Below are positions 37,562 through 38,727 of a stretch of DNA of 38,727 bases, piece by piece (the stretch's first letter is position 1; each line of letters opens with the position of its first letter). Below the pieces are notes generated by a model. It did no database searches, was not told the origin of the DNA, and worked only from the letters and a program-made list of their open reading frames with translations. Source of the DNA: Bacteroidaceae bacterium (GTDB lineage Bacteria > Bacteroidota > Bacteroidia > Bacteroidales > Bacteroidaceae). A program made the position numbers and the translations under genes. The DNA lies in contig JAILEU010000195.1 in the NCBI GenBank assembly GCA_024697785.1, positions 1-38,727 of the forward strand, written 5' to 3'.

Positions 37562-38727
37562 ATGAGAAATTTACTACGCATTTCATTGCTTTCCATGTTT
37601 GCGATGGCATTCTCCATGCTGGCTTTTGCCGACGGTAAGGATGTCTCCGGCAAAATTTGGAATGGAGACGCCGAACAGGGTCTCTCTGGTTGGGAAGTAA
37701 CGTTCTCGACAGACAACAACGTTGACGGTAGGATTTGGAAAATCTCCAATCACACCGAAGGTATTAGCGCCGGTTCAGTCGGCTACTGGGGTTTCAACAG
37801 CCATTGCCTCGAAATCTGGGCCGGCCAGACTGACGGCGTGGGTAACCCCGTCGGCAAGAACTCCATCTCGCAGGTGGTTTCCGACCTGCCCAATGGAACC
37901 TATGTGTTTGGCGCATTCACCATCGCCACCATTCAGAGTCACGGCACGGCTGAGAACAAGACAAAGTACATCCCAACGAAGGGTGATGTAGAAGGTGTCT
38001 ATATGTTCGCCAACGACGTGAAGAGCTACATCGCCACCAACGACCCCGAAGCTGCCGACAGCCTTCCCGAGGCTCACGCTGTGAAGCTCAACGTGGCTGC
38101 TCAGGTCATCGACGGCTCGCTGAAATTCGGCTTCGGTGCCGAAGAGGGCACACCGGCCTCGTTCATCTGCTTCGACAACGCCACCCTCTACTTCTTTGGT
38201 GACATGGAGCCCGATGCTGCTCTGGCTGAGGCCTACAAGATGGATCTGCAGAAGGCCATCGCCGCCAGCGACACGCTGAAGAAGTACCCGATGGCTGCCT
38301 CCGTGCTGGCCGACCTGAATGCTGCTGCCGAGGCTGCTGCCGATGCGAGCGGCGTGGATGCCTGCATGGCTGCCGAGGAGAACGTCCGTCTGGCCAGCCG
38401 CTATGCCCGCGTCTCCATCAACCAGTACAAGCGTCTGGTGGATGCCATCGAGCACGCTAACAACGTGCTGGCTCAGGAATGGAGCGACTTCGTCGAGGAG
38501 CAGTACGAGGCTCTGAAGGAAGCCACCGCTCAGGCTGAGGAAGACCTCAAGGCCGGTGAGCTCGTGGGCGACGAACTGACCGCCTACATCGACGAGTTCA
38601 ACAATACTATTAATAAGGTAGAGATCGACGAGCTCTACGACCTCCTCGATGCCCTTGAGCAGTTCATCAACGACTTCGAAAGCATCAGCGAGGCTGACCC
38701 CAACCTCTTCTGCGGAGGCAGTCACCC
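37562..38727 (+). CDS. Large secreted protein, N-terminal part (runs off the window)
   Basis: Open from ATG 37562 to the window end, 388 codons without a stop. Residues 1-23 are a clear signal peptide (MRNLLRISLLSMFAMAFSML, cleavage near FAD). Residues about 30-220 look like a beta-sandwich, possibly carbohydrate-binding: it begins IWNGDAEQGLSGWEV and ends with FICFDNATLYFFGD, the pattern of galactose-binding-like domains. From about 225 onward the sequence is helical, Ala/Glu-rich and probably coiled coil. I do not recognise the family. Such modular exported proteins are common in Prevotella. Any C-terminal sorting domain would lie outside the window. Confidence 0.8.
   Translation, partial: MRNLLRISLLSMFAMAFSMLAFADGKDVSGKIWNGDAEQGLSGWEVTFSTDNNVDGRIWKISNHTEGISAGSVGYWGFNSHCLEIWAGQTDGVGNPVGKNSISQVVSDLPNGTYVFGAFTIATIQSHGTAENKTKYIPTKGDVEGVYMFANDVKSYIATNDPEAADSLPEAHAVKLNVAAQVIDGSLKFGFGAEEGTPASFICFDNATLYFFGDMEPDAALAEAYKMDLQKAIAASDTLKKYPMAASVLADLNAAAEAAADASGVDACMAAEENVRLASRYARVSINQYKRLVDAIEHANNVLAQEWSDFVEEQYEALKEATAQAEEDLKAGELVGDELTAYIDEFNNTINKVEIDELYDLLDALEQFINDFESISEADPNLFCGGSH

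Overview
The window is a chromosomal segment of a GC-rich member of the Bacteroidales, most like Prevotella and relatives. This rests on protein content and on promoters. The proteins include a Rho factor with a very long disordered insert, PorQ, a DUF4835 (PorD-like) protein, DUF3127 and DUF349 proteins, and GH8 and GH43 lipoprotein or secreted enzymes. Many start sites are preceded by the Bacteroidetes promoter pattern TTTG, about 20 bases, then TAnnTTTG. Almost no gene has a Shine-Dalgarno sequence. Most of the window is housekeeping. No prophage, insertion sequence, CRISPR array or defence island was seen.

Layout. Positions 1-4060: the 3' end of asnS and its terminator, then a translation operon (rplM-rpsI, rpsB-tsf) with structured leaders. 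Positions 4060-4890: a long non-coding stretch with a 21-bp tandem repeat and an AT-rich island built from inverted copies of a CTGAAACGC motif. Positions 4887-7953: a two-gene xylan-type pair, a GH8 lipoprotein and a secreted GH43. Positions 7947-15745 (minus strand): dnaN, a DnaQ-like exonuclease, DUF4835/PorD-like, recN, rlmB, a degenerate trypsin-fold/TPR protein, and a YiiX-type amidase. Positions 15896-20388: DUF3127, rho, engB, recR. Positions 20535-22937: a membrane protein, a family 2 glycosyltransferase and a GNAT acetyltransferase. Then tRNA-Asp, a repeat-rich spacer, and on the minus strand tatD, a polyprenyl synthetase and a TonB protein. Positions 26423-30016: porQ, cmk, ispH and a lipoprotein flavodoxin. 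Positions 30150-32593 (minus): pepD translationally coupled to a YbhN-type membrane protein. Positions 32809-37261: rsmA, mgtE and a DUF349 protein. The window ends inside a secreted protein that runs off the edge.

How the genes work together. The first block makes ribosomes and elongation factor. The dnaN block links replication, repair and rRNA modification with two envelope proteins. porQ sits with cmk and ispH. GH8 and GH43 probably act in sequence on xylo-oligosaccharides.

The most unusual signal is outside genes. At least five intergenic spacers carry tandem arrays whose unit is exactly 7 bp but whose unit sequence differs (TAACCCC, AACTCTT, GAATTAG, GGGGATT, GGTGGAA). Two more spacers carry tandem arrays of exactly 21 bp. 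Two of the heptamer arrays occur as inverted pairs next to a T-run, which turns them into terminator-like hairpins. I could run no search, so the novelty of this is unproven.
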